A stretch of 64,000 nucleotides of DNA from Marinobacter oulmenensis (GTDB lineage Bacteria > Pseudomonadota > Gammaproteobacteria > Pseudomonadales > Oleiphilaceae): positions 105,022-169,021 of the forward strand of contig NZ_JACHFE010000009.1 in the NCBI RefSeq assembly GCF_014201735.1, written 5' to 3'. Positions 21,434-30,830 of this stretch are shown in pieces. The translations under genes and the position numbers were made by a program. Numbering within the stretch: the stretch's first letter is position 1; each line of letters opens with the position of its first letter. Under the pieces are notes generated by a model. It saw nothing but the letters and a program-made list of their open reading frames with translations, did not search any database and had not been told where the DNA came from.

Positions 21434-22459
21434 ATGACAGACAAGTCCTATCGGCTGGGAGAGATTGCCGATGCGTTGGGAGCCAAGCTCCGGGGAGATC
21501 CCGACACGCTGATTTCCAGCGTCGCCACCCTGGGTGCCGCCGGGCCGGGGCAGATCAGTTTCCTGGCAAACCCGGCCTATGCCAAGTACCTGACCGACAC
21601 CCACGCTTCCGCGGTGATCCTTTCGCCGGAGGCTGCCGCGGATTGTCCGACCAATGTCCTGTTACTGGACAATCCCTATCTGGGTTATGCTCGCCTGAGC
21701 CACTGGTTTGATCCAGCGCCGGTGGCGCCAGCCGGTATTCATCCTGCAGCGGTGGTCGATGACACTGCGACGGTGGATGAAACTGCCAGCATCGGACCGC
21801 ATGCGGTTGTCGAGGCCGGTGCCTGCATAGGCGCCCACGTTGTCGTGGGAGCCGGCTCCATTGTTGGTGCCCGCACCAGCATAGGTGATCATTCCATCCT
21901 GCGCCCCCGGGTAACCCTGGCTCATGACGTGGTTGTAGGGCGTCGCTGCCATATTCTCAGTGGCGCCGTGGTGGGGTCCGACGGTTTCGGTTTTGCCAAT
22001 GAGCAGGGTGTCTGGCATCGCATCGCCCAGTTAGGTGGAGTGGTGCTGGGGGATGACGTTGAGGTTGGCGCCAATACCACGATTGACCGGGGCGCTCTGG
22101 AAAACACCATCATTGGCGATGGTGTCAAACTCGATAACCTGATCCAGGTGGCCCATAACGTTCAGATCGGTGACCACAGCGCCATGGCCGCCCTGGTTGG
22201 CGTTGCCGGCAGTACGCGCGTTGGTCGCCATTGTGTATTTGGTGGGGCGTCCGGTGTTGCCGGCCATCTGGACATTGCAGATCACGTTCACCTGACCGGT
22301 ATGACACTGGTTACCGGTGATATCCGGGAACCGGGCGTTTATTCCTCCGGCACCAGTGCGGATAACAACCGGAGCTGGCGAAAGAATGCGGTGCGTTTCC
22401 GGCAACTGGATGCCCTGGCGCGGCGTGTGCGAGAACTTGAGAAGAAAACAAAGGGCTGA
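21434..22459 (+). CDS. lpxD: UDP-3-O-(3-hydroxyacyl)glucosamine N-acyltransferase
   Basis: Third enzyme of lipid A synthesis: adds the second 3-hydroxyacyl chain, from acyl-ACP, to the glucosamine nitrogen. 341 residues: an N-terminal uridine-binding domain, then a left-handed beta helix with many hexapeptide repeats (about 100-300), and a C-terminal helix (RFRQLDALARRVRELEKK). The catalytic His lies in the LDNLIQVAHNVQIG segment near residue 240. The start is ATG 21434, 6 bases after GGAGA; the frame opens 12 codons upstream without a suitable start. It works directly before LpxA-derived product is cleaved and joined by LpxB, both encoded just downstream. Confidence 0.96.
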   Translation: MTDKSYRLGEIADALGAKLRGDPDTLISSVATLGAAGPGQISFLANPAYAKYLTDTHASAVILSPEAAADCPTNVLLLDNPYLGYARLSHWFDPAPVAPAGIHPAAVVDDTATVDETASIGPHAVVEAGACIGAHVVVGAGSIVGARTSIGDHSILRPRVTLAHDVVVGRRCHILSGAVVGSDGFGFANEQGVWHRIAQLGGVVLGDDVEVGANTTIDRGALENTIIGDGVKLDNLIQVAHNVQIGDHSAMAALVGVAGSTRVGRHCVFGGASGVAGHLDIADHVHLTGMTLVTGDIREPGVYSSGTSADNNRSWRKNAVRFRQLDALARRVRELEKKTKG

Positions 22460-22471
22460 GGCCGACAAAAC

Positions 22472-22909
22472 ATGATGTACATTGATGAAATTCTGGAATA
22501 TCTGCCGCATCGTTATCCGTTTTTGCTGGTGGACCGGGTAACCGAGGTCGAGTCAGGGAAGTCGATCAAGGGATACAAGAACATCTCGTTCAATGAGCCG
22601 TTTTTTACCGGTCATTTTCCCAACAATCCGATCATGCCGGGTGTGCTGCTCATCGAGGCCATGGCCCAGTTGTCCGGTGTTCTCGGGTTCGTGACAGTCG
22701 GCCGTAAGCCCTCGGATGGCGTGGTACAATACCTCGCTGGTTCCAGCAAGGTCCGCTTCAAGCGCCCGGTGCTGCCGGGGGATCGTTTGGACATGGAGTC
22801 CGAGTTTGTCTCAGGCAAACGTGGCATCTGGCGGTTCAACTGCCGTGCACTGGTGGATGGCGAAGTGGTGTGTGTGGCAGAAATTCTGACCGCTGAGAGA
22901 GAAGTTTGA
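22472..22909 (+). CDS. fabZ: 3-hydroxyacyl-ACP dehydratase FabZ
   Basis: Dehydrates 3-hydroxyacyl-ACP in fatty acid elongation, competing with LpxA and LpxD for the same substrate. A 145-residue hot-dog-fold protein with [13 protein letters not shown] near residue 11 and the active-site [20 protein letters not shown] (catalytic His and Glu) near residue 48. The stop shares a base with the lpxA start (TGATG), so fatty acid and lipid A enzymes are translationally coupled. Two adjacent ATGs (22472 and 22475) could each be the start. Confidence 0.97.
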   Translation: MMYIDEILEYLPHRYPFLLVDRVTEVESGKSIKGYKNISFNEPFFTGHFPNNPIMPGVLLIEAMAQLSGVLGFVTVGRKPSDGVVQYLAGSSKVRFKRPVLPGDRLDMESEFVSGKRGIWRFNCRALVDGEVVCVAEILTAEREV

Positions 22910-23700
22910 TGGCAACAGACGACTGGTCGGGTGTTCATCCCCAGGCAATTGTAGACCCATCAGCCAAGCTGGCGAAGAACGTCAAAGTTGGTCCCTGGAC
23001 CTATATCGGTCCCGGGGTTGAAATCGGTGAAGGCACCGAGATCCTCTCTCACGTCGTGGTCAAAGGCCCGACTATCATTGGCCGGAACAACCGGATCTTC
23101 CAGTTTTCCAGTATCGGGGAAGAATGCCAGGACAAGAAGTACGCCGGCGAGCCAACCACACTGGTCATCGGTGACGACAACGTGATCCGCGAGAACTGCA
23201 CCGTTCACCGCGGCACGATCCAGGACCGCGGTGAAACCCGCATTGGCAATCGCAACCTGCTGATGGCCTATGTGCACGTTGCCCACGACTGCGTTGTGGG
23301 TGATGATGCCATTCTCGCCAACTGTGCCACGCTGGCTGGCCATGTCACCGTGGGCGACTGGGCGATTCTTGGTGGTGGCACAATGGTGCACCAGTTCTGT
23401 CGCATTGGCCCTCACAGCATGGCGGCCGGAGGCAGCATTGTGCTCAAGGATATTCCAGCGTACGTCATGGCCAGCGGCCAGTCCGCGGAACCCCATGGCA
23501 TGAATGTCGAGGGGCTCAAGCGCCGTGGTTTCGGCAAAGACACGCTGTTGGCGTTGCGCCGGGCCTACAAGGTCATCTATCGCCAGGGTCTGACTTCTGA
23601 GCAGGCACTGGAAGAGCTGGAACAGCGCTTCGCCGATATCCCGGAAATTGCCCCCCTTCTGGATTCATTGCGGAAGACGGATCGCGGAATTATCCGCTGA
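22909..23700 (+). CDS. lpxA: UDP-N-acetylglucosamine acyltransferase
   Basis: First enzyme of lipid A synthesis: transfers 3-hydroxyacyl from ACP to the 3-OH of UDP-GlcNAc. 263 residues, almost all left-handed beta helix (VHPQAIVDPSAKLAKNVKVG at the start shows the hexapeptide pattern), with the catalytic His in MAYVHVAHDCVVGD near residue 122 and a C-terminal helical domain (YKVIYRQGLTSEQALEEL). The start is ATG 22909, overlapping the fabZ stop. Confidence 0.97.
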   Translation: MATDDWSGVHPQAIVDPSAKLAKNVKVGPWTYIGPGVEIGEGTEILSHVVVKGPTIIGRNNRIFQFSSIGEECQDKKYAGEPTTLVIGDDNVIRENCTVHRGTIQDRGETRIGNRNLLMAYVHVAHDCVVGDDAILANCATLAGHVTVGDWAILGGGTMVHQFCRIGPHSMAAGGSIVLKDIPAYVMASGQSAEPHGMNVEGLKRRGFGKDTLLALRRAYKVIYRQGLTSEQALEELEQRFADIPEIAPLLDSLRKTDRGIIR

Positions 23701-23718
23701 TCCGGCAGGAGCCTGCCG

Positions 23719-24903
23719 GTGACTTCTTCCCAGCCCGCTGTTATCAGCAACCGGTCCATGACCATTGCCATTGTTGCCGGCGAGGCGTCCGGCGATATTC
23801 TTGGCTCCGGACTTATCCGTTCACTTCGCAAGCGTTACCCTCGGGCCCGCTTTGTCGGCATTGGCGGTGATGAGATGGTCGCGGAAGGTTTTCACTCGCT
23901 GGTCCCCATGGAGCGACTCTCGGTTATGGGGCTGGTCGAGGTACTGGGACGCCTTCCAGAACTCTTCCGGATCCGGGCGCGCCTGCTCGATTATTTTTTT
24001 GCCAATCTTCCGGATGTGGTGATTGGTATAGATTCCCCCGATTTTACCCTCGCGATTGAGCGCCGTTGCCGGGAAGCCGGCATTCCCTCCGTTCACTACG
24101 TCAGTCCGTCGGTCTGGGCGTGGCGTCAAAAGCGTATTTTCAAGATTGCCCGCTCGGTGAATCTGATGCTGACCCTGTTTCCGTTCGAGGCCCGCTTTTA
24201 CGAGGAGCATCAGGTTCCCGTTGCGTTTGTCGGCCATCCCCTGGCTGACCGCATTCCCATGGAGCCCGATACCGCCGGTGCCCGTTACGATCTCGGGCTG
24301 GATATCGCCCGGCCGGTCCTGGCGGTCCTGCCAGGCAGTCGCTCCGGCGAAGTGTCGAGGCTGGGCTCGCTGTTCCTGGAGGCCTCCCGCTGGCTGCAGG
24401 AGCGGCGCCAGGATTTGCAACTGGTGATCCCCTGCGTTAACCGTGAACGGGAGCAGCAGATACGTCAGTTGGTGGATGATCTGGACGTGCAGTTGCCGGT
24501 TACTCTGGTCAGAGGACGGTCCCGGGAAGTGATGGCCGCCAGTGACGTGGTGCTGCTAGCGTCTGGAACCGCCACACTCGAAGCCATGCTGCTGAAAAAG
24601 CCCATGGTGGTGGGGTACCGGTTGAGTAGTTTCAGTTATCGTGTGGTGTCGCATCTGGTCAACGTCCCCTGGGTGGCACTTCCCAATCTGCTGGCAAGAA
24701 CCCCTCTGGTGCCCGAGTTGCTGCAGGATGAGGCGACGCCTGAAGCTCTGGGGGCGGCTGTGCTTGAGCGCCTGGAAAACGAGCAGGAACGCGGCCGTCT
24801 GCACAAGGCTTTTGCCGACTTGCATGAAACCCTGCGGCAGAATGCGGATGAGCGCGCCGCCAGTGCTATCTCTGACCTGTTGGAGGGCCGGGATGGCCGC
24901 TAG
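23719..24903 (+). CDS. lpxB: Lipid-A-disaccharide synthase
   Basis: Joins UDP-diacylglucosamine and lipid X into the tetraacyl disaccharide of lipid A; a peripheral GT-B glycosyltransferase (family GT19). 394 residues from the GTG at 23719, supported by AGGAG seven bases upstream; the alternative ATG at 23758 ([16 protein letters not shown]) has no ribosome-binding site, although family homology begins there. Signatures: [18 protein letters not shown] near residue 170, [13 protein letters not shown] near residue 203 and [20 protein letters not shown] near residue 282. Overlaps rnhB by 11 bases. Confidence 0.96.
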   Translation: MTSSQPAVISNRSMTIAIVAGEASGDILGSGLIRSLRKRYPRARFVGIGGDEMVAEGFHSLVPMERLSVMGLVEVLGRLPELFRIRARLLDYFFANLPDVVIGIDSPDFTLAIERRCREAGIPSVHYVSPSVWAWRQKRIFKIARSVNLMLTLFPFEARFYEEHQVPVAFVGHPLADRIPMEPDTAGARYDLGLDIARPVLAVLPGSRSGEVSRLGSLFLEASRWLQERRQDLQLVIPCVNREREQQIRQLVDDLDVQLPVTLVRGRSREVMAASDVVLLASGTATLEAMLLKKPMVVGYRLSSFSYRVVSHLVNVPWVALPNLLARTPLVPELLQDEATPEALGAAVLERLENEQERGRLHKAFADLHETLRQNADERAASAISDLLEGRDGR

Positions 24904-25570
24904 TCCGTTACCCCCATTTGAGTGTGCCTACAGGGGCTCGCTGTTGGCCGGCGTGGACGAGGTTGGGCGTGGCCCCCTGGTAGGCGCAGTGGTTACCGCG
25001 GCAGTGATCCTGGATCCTGATCGGCCCATAGCGGGCTTGATGGACTCAAAGAAGTTGTCGGAAAAAAAGCGCCTTCGGCTTTACGATGAAATTGTCGAGC
25101 ATGCCGCTGCCTGGAGTCTCGGGCGTTGTGAGTCCTGGGAGATTGATCAGTTGAATATCTACCAGGCCACCATGCTCGCCATGGAGCGCGCGGTGGCCGG
25201 GCTCGCTGTCGCGCCGGAGTACGTTCTTGTCGACGGCAACCGCTGCCCAAAGTGGCGCTGGCCGTCGGAGCCGGTGGTTAAGGGGGACAACCGGGTGCCG
25301 GCGATCAGTGCTGCCTCGATTCTGGCCAAGGTAACCCGGGATCGCGAAATGCAGGTTCTGGATGAGCAGTATCCGGGGTTAGGGCTGGCTGGCCATAAAG
25401 GGTACCCAACGCCGGTGCATCTTGACGCGCTCAGGCGACTGGGTGTGACGCCCGAGCATCGGCGTTCGTTCAGGCCAGTGCGTGAGGTGCTCGATACAGT
25501 TGGGGAATATCGTGAGACCGGGGAAGGGAATTCCAGAGACCTGTACTACCCGGGAGATCTGTTCGAGTAG
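24893..25570 (+). CDS. rnhB: Ribonuclease HII
   Basis: Cleaves RNA in RNA-DNA hybrids, especially single misincorporated ribonucleotides, and removes primers. 225 residues; the active-site motif [15 protein letters not shown] near residue 20 provides the first Asp-Glu pair, [11 protein letters not shown] follows, and [11 protein letters not shown] near residue 112 gives the next Asp. It starts at ATG 24893 after GGAGGG, inside the lpxB end. The lpxB-rnhB pairing is usual. The gene is the last of the block and is followed by a strong terminator. Confidence 0.95.
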   Translation: MAASPLPPFECAYRGSLLAGVDEVGRGPLVGAVVTAAVILDPDRPIAGLMDSKKLSEKKRLRLYDEIVEHAAAWSLGRCESWEIDQLNIYQATMLAMERAVAGLAVAPEYVLVDGNRCPKWRWPSEPVVKGDNRVPAISAASILAKVTRDREMQVLDEQYPGLGLAGHKGYPTPVHLDALRRLGVTPEHRRSFRPVREVLDTVGEYRETGEGNSRDLYYPGDLFE

Positions 25571-25631
25571 AGGGGCAGTCCGGTTCCGTCGCAGGTAAAA
25601 GGAGCGCTTGCTGGCCTATTGGCAAGGCAAT

Positions 25632-25668
25632 AAAAAAGGCAGGTCAGTTGAAACCGACCTGCCTTTTT
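25632..25668. terminator. Bidirectional intrinsic terminator between rnhB and tRNA-fMet
   Basis: GGCAGGTC / GACCTGCC stem with a 10-base loop, flanked by six A residues on the left and five T residues on the right. It can end the plus-strand rpsB-to-rnhB block and, read the other way, the tRNA transcript whose 3' end lies 6 bases beyond. Confidence 0.85.
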
Positions 25669-25673
25669 CTGTG

Positions 25674-25750
<77 letters not shown>

Positions 25751-25796
25751 TCAAACTTTTTGTTGGCCGGTGTGTGTCCCGATCAACGTGGAGCGC

Positions 25797-25825
25797 ATAG
25801 TACAGAGCGTTCCTGGGGGTGTCAA
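25797..25825 (-). promoter_or_regulatory. Sigma-70 promoter of the initiator tRNA
   Basis: On the minus strand TTGACA (perfect -35) is separated by exactly 17 bases from TACTAT (-10). A GC-rich discriminator GCGCTCC follows, the feature that gives stable-RNA promoters stringent, ppGpp-sensitive control. The predicted start is about 40 bases before the mature tRNA. Confidence 0.85.
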
Positions 25826-25907
25826 CGGTTTTTGCTGAACTTTTTTATTTTCCAGAAATCAGACAGGAAGTATTTGAAAATTCGATCAAATATTGATCAT
25901 TTCGGCT

Positions 25908-27149
25908 TTAGGTCAGTGCCAGCAGTGCCTCAGCCAGTTTGCTGTCGTCATAGCGGTTGAGGTCCGCTGGCTCACAGGCCAGGTCTACATCCACGATCTG
26001 TACGCCCATCGACTGCTGGATCTGTCGTGCCTGGCTCTCCGATATCGCCAGCAGTCGCGAATCAAGCAACAGGAAATCAACCGCGGGGCGGCCTTTGCCG
26101 TCCCCCTCTTTGCGTTCCCCAAGATGATCACCAAGCACCGCCACCTGATCGGCCAGTGTCATACCGAGGGTTTCCAGATCGGTTCCCAGGCTGGGAACAT
26201 AAACACGGGGCGCCGGGTTCCTGTTCAGCGCCTTGGTAACACCTTTGGGTAAAAGATTGGCGATGACGCTGCTGTAGAAACTGCCCGGCGGAAAAACCAG
26301 CAGTTCCGCCGAATCAATCAGTTTACGGGTTTCCTTGCACACCTTTGATTCGCCCCGGGCGTCCACATCCTCCGCTTCTCCGGTCAGCCGGATGGTATCG
26401 ATGGGCGAGTCGATTTCTGCGGTTTCCTTGCCGGTAAACCGGTGCTGGCCGGTGATGGTCCGGCCGTTCTGTAGCGACACCTGAAGTTGAAGATCAGCAT
26501 CGGTGGTGGTCCGGACCGTGCCCCGTGTCTTGATCAACTGACTGAACAGAAACGCGATGGGGTCCAGTGATCGGTTGTGCAGGAGATAGCCACCGGTCAG
26601 GATAAGATTGCCCACGCTTGCGCCGGAGAGGTGAAAGTCCTCGGGCTTCTGTTCGCTGAACTCCCGTATGTAACTCTGGATCAGGGACCGCATGGGCTCG
26701 GCAATGGCTTTGAGTAGCCGGTGCCGACCTTCCGCCAGTTCCTGAAGGTTTTTTTCCGGTTCGGTCCTGTTGCCTTTACCACCCAGACGGTGGGAGAAAA
26801 GCGCGGCGATATCCGGATGGCCGGTGACTGAATTGTCGGCCAGCGACAGCAGGCGGGCTCGCAGATCGCCCACGGCGGGCATGGCAAACGCCTTGCGAAG
26901 CTCGGCGGAACTGCCGCCGGAGTCGAAGGGGGTGACAAGATGGATGGAGTTATGGGTATATTCCGCCAGAACCTGTGAAAAACTGCGCAACGCAGTCCCG
27001 CCACTGAAAAACAGGATCCGGGGCCCCAGTTCAGGCGCTTTGCGGTAACGGGCCAGGCGCAGGTCGTTGCCTCTGGACAGGCCTCGGGGAAGGTTGATTC
27101 CGTTGCGGCGGAGGCGGTTCTGGGGCATGGATCCGGTTACCCTTGTCAT
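25908..27149 (-). CDS. CofD-related protein of the GAK system
   Basis: A 413-residue CofD/YvcK-superfamily protein. The N-terminal nucleotide- and phosphate-binding segment RILFFSGGTALRSFSQVL (near residue 43) and the following TPFDSGGSSAELRKAF match the clade defined with the GAK gene set rather than true CofD (F420 synthesis) or YvcK (UDP-sugar-binding morphogenesis factor). No F420 genes are nearby. No signal peptide or membrane segment. It is divergent from, and only 27 bases from, the PhoU/APH-like gene, so the two probably share control sequences. The start is unclear: ATG 27149 and ATG 27128 are both possible and neither has a strong ribosome-binding site. The biochemical activity is unknown. 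Confidence 0.8.
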   Translation of the reverse strand: MTRVTGSMPQNRLRRNGINLPRGLSRGNDLRLARYRKAPELGPRILFFSGGTALRSFSQVLAEYTHNSIHLVTPFDSGGSSAELRKAFAMPAVGDLRARLLSLADNSVTGHPDIAALFSHRLGGKGNRTEPEKNLQELAEGRHRLLKAIAEPMRSLIQSYIREFSEQKPEDFHLSGASVGNLILTGGYLLHNRSLDPIAFLFSQLIKTRGTVRTTTDADLQLQVSLQNGRTITGQHRFTGKETAEIDSPIDTIRLTGEAEDVDARGESKVCKETRKLIDSAELLVFPPGSFYSSVIANLLPKGVTKALNRNPAPRVYVPSLGTDLETLGMTLADQVAVLGDHLGERKEGDGKGRPAVDFLLLDSRLLAISESQARQIQQSMGVQIVDVDLACEPADLNRYDDSKLAEALLALT

Positions 27150-27176
27150 AAAGGTTTCACAGGGGCGCTCTTAGCA

Positions 27177-28859
27177 TTGCGTCCCCGAGTCGCTTATAGT
27201 GTGCGTCATCCAAAGGTTCCGCAAAAGGTTAGAAAGACCATCAACGCATCAACTCTGGAGCAGCTCTATTTTCTGCGATTTGAAGTGGAAAATCACTTCG
27301 ACCTGGCGGAACGTTATCTGACCCATCCGGGCGGGGCCGCTGCCCAGCGGCTGATGGACCGCCGTGGTTATCGCAAAACCCTGCTTGAAAAAGTGGAACT
27401 GTCGGTTGCTCTGGATGTGCGCCGTGCCAAGGTCGACGGGGTGCGTTACCAGCAATCAAAGTCCCTCGAGCGTTTGGCCCGGATACTGGATCAACTCGGG
27501 CAGGGGGGCCTTGAGCTGGCTGACATCCAGGGCTTGGCGGACCTTCCGGAAAAACCACGCAAGGCCTACGCAAAACTGACCCGGCGGGTTCGTAAATCCC
27601 TCGCACTTGTCGTTATCCACCCCGACGATGCCAATACCCGCCAGGGACTGAAGCTGGGCCGCCGTGCCTCCCGCTTGCGCAAGACGCTGGATGAACTGGC
27701 GGTTGGCAGGGACGATGCCGGCGGGCATGCCTTTTCTGAAGCGGCTTCCGTGTTCACCTTCCAGACCGGCCGGCTGATACACCTTCTGAATGACCTGGCC
27801 GATGCGTTGCTGGCGGCCAATTTCGGTCCTGCGGTCAGGCTTCAGAACTACAAGCAGCTGAAAAACGCGGCCCACGCGTTTTCTCCGGAGGCCGGGGAAT
27901 TCGGGGTGGAGCGCCTGGCCCTTACCCGCAGTGGCAGTACCATAGCGGCCCTGAAGGCAGAGCACGCGCCAGGCAGTCATGTGATGGCAGTCTACAAGGA
28001 AGGCCAGGCGCAGAAAGTCCGGGAGGAGATTTCCGGGGTGGATCAGTGGCAACAGGTCTATCCCAAGGTCGCGCCGAAGGTGCTTTCCCATCAGGTGGGG
28101 AGCGATGACGAACTGGGTTCCATGGTCATTGAGCACCTGCCGGGCCAGACACTGGAATCGATGCTCCTCAACAGTCAGTGGCAAAGCGCCGGGTTGCTGA
28201 TGGATGAACTGCTCCGCACACTGCGCAAAATCTGGAAGAACTCGCGAACCCGGGAACGGGCTGAGCCTGGGTATATGAACCAGTTGCGCAGCCGGATGCC
28301 GGAAACGAGAAAGACGCACCCGTCGCTGTTTTCGCAACCCCAGCGTATCTGTGGCATGGGCCGGCCCGGCTTTGATGAGCTGGTTGATCAGGTGGATGCC
28401 ATCGAATCCCGACTGCGGGCGCCTTTTTCGGTGCTGATCCATGGTGACTTCAATGTGGATAACCTGCTCTACGATGAGCTCACTGGGCGGGTCTACTTCA
28501 TCGATCTGCACCGGGCATCCTATTCGGACTACGTCCAGGACCTGTCTGTGCTCATGGTCTCCATTTACCGCTTGCCGGTGCTGGATACAGGCCCGCGAAC
28601 ACAAATGATGGCGCTGATCGTACAGATTTATGAATTCGCCAGGCGGTTTGCCCGGCGCAGTGGTGATACCGGGTTTGATGCCCGCCTGGCGATTGCGCTG
28701 GCTCGCTCCTTCGCCACCTCGACCCGTTTTATCTATGACCGAAGTTTTGCGAGGCGGTTGGCCTTTCGTTCGTTTTACCTGCTGGAAACGGTGGCTTCCC
28801 TGACACCGGAGAAAGCCGATCAATTCCGGTTATCCATCGAGGAGATTTTCAGTGACTGA
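27177..28859 (+). CDS. PhoU-like / aminoglycoside-phosphotransferase-like kinase fusion
   Basis: About 560 residues. The first 230 or so are all-helical and have PhoU-like repeats (for instance QSKSLERLARILDQLG and QTGRLIHLLNDLADAL). The rest is an APH-type kinase: a lysine-bearing strand MAVYKEG near residue 280, a MVIEHLPGQTLESML hinge, the catalytic loop HGDFNVDNLLYD near residue 427 and the metal-binding IDLHRAS near residue 446. All catalytic positions look intact, so a small-molecule or lipid-head-group kinase is plausible; the substrate is unknown. The start is unresolved: the frame opens at TTG 27177, GTG 27201 is possible and no ribosome-binding site decides. A TATAGT at 27195 may be a -10 element, which would move the start later. 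It overlaps the ATP-grasp gene by 8 bases. Confidence 0.72.
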   Translation: MRPRVAYSVRHPKVPQKVRKTINASTLEQLYFLRFEVENHFDLAERYLTHPGGAAAQRLMDRRGYRKTLLEKVELSVALDVRRAKVDGVRYQQSKSLERLARILDQLGQGGLELADIQGLADLPEKPRKAYAKLTRRVRKSLALVVIHPDDANTRQGLKLGRRASRLRKTLDELAVGRDDAGGHAFSEAASVFTFQTGRLIHLLNDLADALLAANFGPAVRLQNYKQLKNAAHAFSPEAGEFGVERLALTRSGSTIAALKAEHAPGSHVMAVYKEGQAQKVREEISGVDQWQQVYPKVAPKVLSHQVGSDDELGSMVIEHLPGQTLESMLLNSQWQSAGLLMDELLRTLRKIWKNSRTRERAEPGYMNQLRSRMPETRKTHPSLFSQPQRICGMGRPGFDELVDQVDAIESRLRAPFSVLIHGDFNVDNLLYDELTGRVYFIDLHRASYSDYVQDLSVLMVSIYRLPVLDTGPRTQMMALIVQIYEFARRFARRSGDTGFDARLAIALARSFATSTRFIYDRSFARRLAFRSFYLLETVASLTPEKADQFRLSIEEIFSD

Positions 28860-29748
28860 CAGACGTGTGGCGGTGATAGGGACACCGGGCAAGTGGTCTA
28901 CCGAGGTGTTGGCCGATCATCTGGAAGCGCGTACGGGGTTCCGCTGTGTCGTGGATATGGCGGAGGTCGTACTGGAACTTGAGACTGGCCGCCTGCGCTT
29001 TGGCGACCTTGTCCTGAATGAATTGGACGGGGTGATTGTCAAAAAAATCAGTGAGGTCTATTCTCCGGCCGCGGATGACAGGATCCGGATGCTGTCGGCC
29101 CTTGAGGCGGATGGTGTGCGCTGCTTCAGTTCACCGCAACAGATTGGCAGGTTGATCAATCGGCTGGAGGGCACCTCAGCTCTGGCCAGAGCCGGAGTCG
29201 CTCTGCCGACAACCCGGGTGACAGAAAATGCTGAGGCGGCACTGGCCATTCTGGACGAATTTGGCAAGGCGATCCTCAAGCCGCTTTATTCGACCAAGGC
29301 GCGCGGAATGATGGTTCTGGACGCCCGCGACGGCCCCGGCGCCAACAGGGAGAAGCTCAGCCGGTTTCGCGCGGAGCATGGCCTGTTCTATCTGCAGAAG
29401 TTTGTTCATCTGGGCGGGCAGGACCTGGGCATGGTGTTTCTCGGCGGAGAGTATCTGTGTACCTACGCCCGCGTGGGTGATGCCGGTGCCTGGAATACAA
29501 CCATCCACAGTGGTGGCCGTTACGAGCCCTATCAGGCAAGTGCCGAGCTCATTGAGCTGGGGCGCAGGGCCCAGGCCTGTTTTGAGCTGACCTTCACCAC
29601 CGTCGACATTGCTCTGACCGATCAGGGGCCGGTGGTCTTTGAAGTATCAGCTTTTGGTGGCTTCAGCGGTGCGCGCAAAGGTTGCGGCATCGACGCAGCA
29701 GAGCAACTGGTAGACTACGTACTGAATGATTTTGGGAAAAATGAATGA
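28852..29748 (+). CDS. ATP-grasp enzyme of the GAK system
   Basis: A 298-residue ATP-grasp protein (RimK-like layout): an N-terminal domain starting RVAVIGTPGKWSTEVL, the central ATP-binding lysine segment AILKPLYSTKARGMMVL near residue 140, and the C-terminal metal-binding strand VVFEVSAFGGFSG near residue 262, where Glu is expected to coordinate magnesium. ATP-grasp enzymes join a carboxylate, as acyl-phosphate, to an amine or thiol; the substrates here are unknown. It starts with GTG 28852 after GAGGAG and overlaps both neighbours (8 bases upstream, ATGA downstream), so it is coupled to the kinase genes on either side. Family assignment rests on sequence character plus the neighbouring CofD-like, HprK-like and amphi-Trp genes. 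Confidence 0.82.
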   Translation: MTDRRVAVIGTPGKWSTEVLADHLEARTGFRCVVDMAEVVLELETGRLRFGDLVLNELDGVIVKKISEVYSPAADDRIRMLSALEADGVRCFSSPQQIGRLINRLEGTSALARAGVALPTTRVTENAEAALAILDEFGKAILKPLYSTKARGMMVLDARDGPGANREKLSRFRAEHGLFYLQKFVHLGGQDLGMVFLGGEYLCTYARVGDAGAWNTTIHSGGRYEPYQASAELIELGRRAQACFELTFTTVDIALTDQGPVVFEVSAFGGFSGARKGCGIDAAEQLVDYVLNDFGKNE

Positions 29749-30830
29749 TCGATATTGTGGATGAGTCGGCGCTGGCCAGTGCCAGGGCGCGTTGCTGCTC
29801 GGAACTGACACTGGTCTTCGTGGGCATTCGCTTCCGGGTAGTGTCCGACTCTCCGGCGATTGTGGCGTACCTCCGTGATTATTACTCCGGACTGACCAGC
29901 GCCCGCAACGGCCAGGCAGAGCAGCGGATTTTCCTGATTAACGACGAGCCGGGCATCGAGGGCAAAGACTGGGCGCCGGTCAAGCGTTCCAAGGGCGGTT
30001 CCCGGGGGGCCAAGGAGGCATACTTTGATGTCTCTGACGGCCGCTGGATCCATAAGTTGCGCACCGGCATGGTCATGTTCCAGTCGCTTGAGGAGCCGAT
30101 GGCGATCGGCGATCTGTGTGCCAACCGTGCTCAGGTGGTCAACTTTATCAACAATCAGTTCCTGAACCAGCACCAGCGTGAAGGCTACCTTCTGGGACAC
30201 GCCTCGGCCTTTGAAATCAATGGGCAGGCCACGGCCATCGCTGCGGGTTCCGGTGGTGGTAAATCCACGCTGATGTTGCGGGCTCTGGAGGTTGATAAAA
30301 CACGCTTTCTCTCCAATGACCGGATCCTGTTCCGGCCCGAACAGGGCCGGGTCCGGTTGCTGGGCCTGGCCAAGTACCCCCGGGTAAACCCCGGGACCCT
30401 GCTGCATTCGGAGCGACTGGCGGGTCTGTTATCCCCGGATGACCAGGCCCGTTTTGCCGCGATGACTTCCGATGAACTCTGGGACTTTGAGCAGAAATCC
30501 GACGTTATGATTCCCGAGGTCTATGGCGAGGGGCGGACCGCCGCTTCCGGCAACCTCCGTCGGCTGATCCTGCTGGACTGGAGCCGTGATGCTTCCGTGC
30601 CCACCCAACTGGTACCAGCGGATATTCATGAAACCCCGGAGATTCTCGAGGGACTGCGCAAGAGCCCGGGCCCGTTCTATCAGGATGAGGAAGGCACTTT
30701 TCCCCCGGAGAAACGCCAGCCCCTGAGCCGCTATGTCGAGAACCTGCCGGGAGTGGAGGTGCTGTGTCTGACCGGTAAAGTGGACTTTGATCGCGCCATT
30801 CAGTTGATGCAGGGCAGGGGTGTGCTCTGA
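29745..30830 (+). CDS. HprK-related kinase of the GAK system
   Basis: A 361-residue protein related to HPr serine kinase/phosphorylase. An N-terminal domain of about 150 residues precedes a P-loop kinase core with Walker A GSGGGKST at residues 168-175, then FLSNDRILF near residue 188, which aligns with the acidic metal-binding strand of HprK. No ptsH or other HPr partner is near, so HPr is probably not the target; the amphi-Trp miniprotein or a small molecule are candidates, which is speculation. Coupled by ATGA to the ATP-grasp gene and by TGATG to the histidine phosphatase gene. No membrane segment. Confidence 0.82.
   Translation: MIDIVDESALASARARCCSELTLVFVGIRFRVVSDSPAIVAYLRDYYSGLTSARNGQAEQRIFLINDEPGIEGKDWAPVKRSKGGSRGAKEAYFDVSDGRWIHKLRTGMVMFQSLEEPMAIGDLCANRAQVVNFINNQFLNQHQREGYLLGHASAFEINGQATAIAAGSGGGKSTLMLRALEVDKTRFLSNDRILFRPEQGRVRLLGLAKYPRVNPGTLLHSERLAGLLSPDDQARFAAMTSDELWDFEQKSDVMIPEVYGEGRTAASGNLRRLILLDWSRDASVPTQLVPADIHETPEILEGLRKSPGPFYQDEEGTFPPEKRQPLSRYVENLPGVEVLCLTGKVDFDRAIQLMQGRGVL

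Noticed and set aside
25908..27149. F420 biosynthesis gene cofD
   Set aside because: No other F420 genes are present, and the sequence and neighbours fit the GAK-associated clade.
27456..28823. 455-residue minus-strand open frame
   Set aside because: Antisense to the PhoU/APH-like gene, whose kinase motifs are intact.
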